Shown in pieces: positions 5,484 to 6,637 of a DNA stretch of 6,637 nt. Source of the stretch: Oscillospiraceae bacterium (lineage in GTDB: Bacteria; Bacillota; Clostridia; Oscillospirales; Oscillospiraceae). Positions within the stretch are counted from its first letter, which is position 1. Every line of letters starts with the position of its first letter. Under the pieces are notes generated by a model. The model was given only the letters and a program-made list of their open reading frames with translations, did not search any database and was not told where the DNA came from. The DNA lies in NCBI GenBank assembly GCA_031261245.1, contig JAISKU010000154.1:1-6637 (forward strand), given 5' to 3'. The translations under genes and the position numbers were made by a program.

Positions 5484-6485
5484 ATGGATAACTCCCGATA
5501 CGACCGCCAGAGTGTTTTCAGCAAAATCGGCGCGGACGGGCAGCTCACGCTGTCGCGTTCGCGCGTCGTCGTCATCGGGGTCGGCGCGCTCGGAACCGTG
5601 ATAGCCTCCGAGCTCGCGAGAGCCGGAGTGGGCTTCCTGCGGCTTATCGACCGCGACTATGCGGAGCTGACAAACCTTCAGCGCCAGACGCTTTTCGACG
5701 AGGCCGACGCGGCGCAGGGCGCGCCGAAAGCGCTCGCCGCGGCCGAACATCTCAAAAAAATAAACTCCGGGATAGAGATTGAGCCCGTTGTCGCCGATTT
5801 TAACGTCACGAACGCCGAAAAGCTGATACGCGATGTTGACCTCGTCCTCGACGGGAGCGATAACGCCGCGGCGCGCTATCTCATCAACGACGCTTGCCGT
5901 AAACTCGGTAAACCGTGGGTGTACGGCGGCGCAATCGGGAGCACCGGCGCGGTGATGAGCTTTTTACCCGATGGCGCGTGCTTCCGCTGTCTGTTTCCCG
6001 CTGCGCAAAATAGCGGCGAATCCTGCGCCACAGTCGGAGTTTTGAACTCGCTGACGGCGATCGCCGCGTCCATGCAGGTCACGGACGCGCTGAAAATTCT
6101 GCTGAAATCTCCGGCGCTCGACCGCAGATACCGCGAATTCGATATTTGGAATAACAGCATTGACGCAATAGAGGTTGCACAAAATCCCGATTGTCCGTGT
6201 TGCGCGGAGGGACGTTTCGAGTTCCTGAACGCGCCGTTCACGAATAATTCCGTCAGCCTGTGCGGCCGCGACGCGTATCAGGTCGCGGGGAACGGCGCGG
6301 TCGATTTGGACGCGCTTGCGGAGAAGCTGCGCGCGGTCGGAACCGTGCGGCACGGCGAGTATACGCTTGTGTTTGAGGGCGCCGCCGCGAACTTCACGCT
6401 TTTCCCCGACGGCCGCGCCATAATAAAAAACGTAAAATCCGCGCAGTCCGCCCTGTCACTCTACTCCGAGTACATCGGCGCCTGA
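5484..6485 (+). CDS. MoeB/ThiF/HesA-family E1-like adenylyltransferase with extra C-terminal domain
   Basis: This 333-residue enzyme is predicted to adenylate the C-terminal glycine of the carrier encoded just upstream. ATP-binding features of the MoeB/ThiF fold are RYDRQ with R8, the nucleotide loop GVGALG (32-37), D56, NLQRQ with R67, K82 in GAPK, and D126 in LDGSDN. Zinc ligands are C166/C169 (CFRC) and C237/C240 in the DCPCC segment. C181 in ESCATVGV is at the position of the conserved cysteine of this family. Residues about 245-333 form a further domain with LCGRDAYQV, a predicted two-layer segment and FPDGRAII, ending in YSEYIGA; I recall this tail from other bacterial MoeB/ThiF proteins. 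There is no rhodanese domain. ATG 5484 is preferred: GGTGG at 5474-5478 is suitably spaced and the carrier stop ends one base earlier. A GTG at 5475 would add three residues and overlap the carrier gene. Specific partner assignment is from gene context. Confidence 0.93.
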   Translation: MDNSRYDRQSVFSKIGADGQLTLSRSRVVVIGVGALGTVIASELARAGVGFLRLIDRDYAELTNLQRQTLFDEADAAQGAPKALAAAEHLKKINSGIEIEPVVADFNVTNAEKLIRDVDLVLDGSDNAAARYLINDACRKLGKPWVYGGAIGSTGAVMSFLPDGACFRCLFPAAQNSGESCATVGVLNSLTAIAASMQVTDALKILLKSPALDRRYREFDIWNNSIDAIEVAQNPDCPCCAEGRFEFLNAPFTNNSVSLCGRDAYQVAGNGAVDLDALAEKLRAVGTVRHGEYTLVFEGAAANFTLFPDGRAIIKNVKSAQSALSLYSEYIGA

Positions 6486-6499
6486 ATGCGGTACGCAAC

Positions 6500-6535
6500 A
6501 AAAAACAAAACCACCCGAAGGTGGTTTTGTTTTTT
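6500..6535. terminator. Bidirectional intrinsic terminator between the aor operon and tRNA-Thr
   Basis: A perfect 16-bp stem (6500-6515 against 6520-6535) closes a 4-base CGAA loop and is flanked by six As and six Ts, so it terminates in both directions. It starts 15 bases after the operon's last stop. On the minus strand the loop reads C-TTCG-G, the extra-stable UUCG tetraloop, and the hairpin begins at the last base of the tRNA's encoded CCA. Confidence 0.94.
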
Positions 6536-6610
6536 GGAGCTGAATGTCAGACTCGAACTGACGACCTGCTGATTACAAATCAGCTGCTCTACCAACTGAG
6601 CTAATCCAGC
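6535..6610 (-). tRNA. tRNA-Thr, anticodon UGU, CCA encoded
   Basis: The minus strand folds into a full 76-nt cloverleaf. The acceptor stem is GCTGGAT with ATTCAGC (one G-U pair). The D arm is GCTC-AGTTGGTA-GAGC. The anticodon arm is GCTGA-TTTGTAA-TCAGC, placing TGT at positions 34-36. The variable loop is AGGTC and the T arm is GTCAG-TTCGAGT-CTGAC, followed by discriminator T73 and an encoded CCA. It reads ACN threonine codons, chiefly ACA. The sequence and the U73-CCA end resemble clostridial tRNA-Thr. It stands alone here, but further tRNA genes could not be seen if they lay upstream beyond the window edge. Confidence 0.97.
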
Positions 6611-6619
6611 GCAGCAATG

Positions 6620-6625
6620 ATTATA
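6620..6625 (-). promoter_or_regulatory. -10 box of the tRNA-Thr promoter
   Basis: A perfect TATAAT on the minus strand ends 9 bases before the first base of the mature tRNA, so transcription would begin about 3 bases upstream of it. The matching -35 element would fall outside the window, so the promoter is only half visible. Confidence 0.65.
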
Positions 6626-6637
6626 CCGCGACCCCGC

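Overview
The window looks like a piece of chromosome from a GC-rich, strictly anaerobic Firmicute, most likely a gut-type clostridium (Oscillospiraceae-like). This is an inference from four things: a CHAP lysin with an S-layer homology domain, a tungsten/molybdenum aldehyde:ferredoxin oxidoreductase, textbook sigma-A promoters with GGAGG-type ribosome binding sites, and a clostridial-style tRNA-Thr with U73 and an encoded CCA. Codon use is uniform, and I see no insertion sequence, CRISPR array, integrase or other mobile element.

Layout. Bases 1-1482 hold the 3' part of an oligopeptide-binding ABC transporter protein (OppA type), closed by a strong intrinsic terminator at 1500-1534. Bases 1591-2370 encode a CHAP-SLH peptidoglycan hydrolase. 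Convergent to it, with 17 bases between the stop codons, is a six-transmembrane voltage-gated K+ channel on the minus strand (2388-about 3200). The two genes share a small bidirectional terminator that contains the channel's stop codon. The intergenic region 3201-3364 carries two good divergent sigma-A promoters, one for the channel and one for the operon to the right.

Bases 3365-6485 form a compact three-gene operon: an AOR-family tungsto/molybdo-enzyme, a MoaD/ThiS-type ubiquitin-fold sulfur carrier ending in RLGG, and a MoeB/ThiF-type E1-like adenylyltransferase. The gaps between genes are 3 bases and 1 base, so the genes are probably translationally coupled. The simplest reading is that the E1-like enzyme activates the carrier's C-terminal glycine, the carrier delivers sulfur for the pterin dithiolene, and the cofactor is used by the AOR encoded alongside. 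The operon ends in a perfect 16-bp hairpin. A convergent tRNA-Thr(UGU) gene (6535-6610, minus strand) abuts the same hairpin, and its -10 box lies at 6620-6625.

The most interesting points are: (1) a perfect 8-base Shine-Dalgarno sequence inside the lysin gene, in front of an in-frame ATG, which predicts a separate 90-residue SLH-domain product, as known for dual-start endolysins; (2) the self-contained oxidoreductase plus cofactor-sulfuration operon; (3) a single C-terminal CPHCG zinc-knuckle motif on the K+ channel and its unclear start codon; (4) two hairpins that each serve convergent transcription units. I did not find evidence for a wholly undescribed system.
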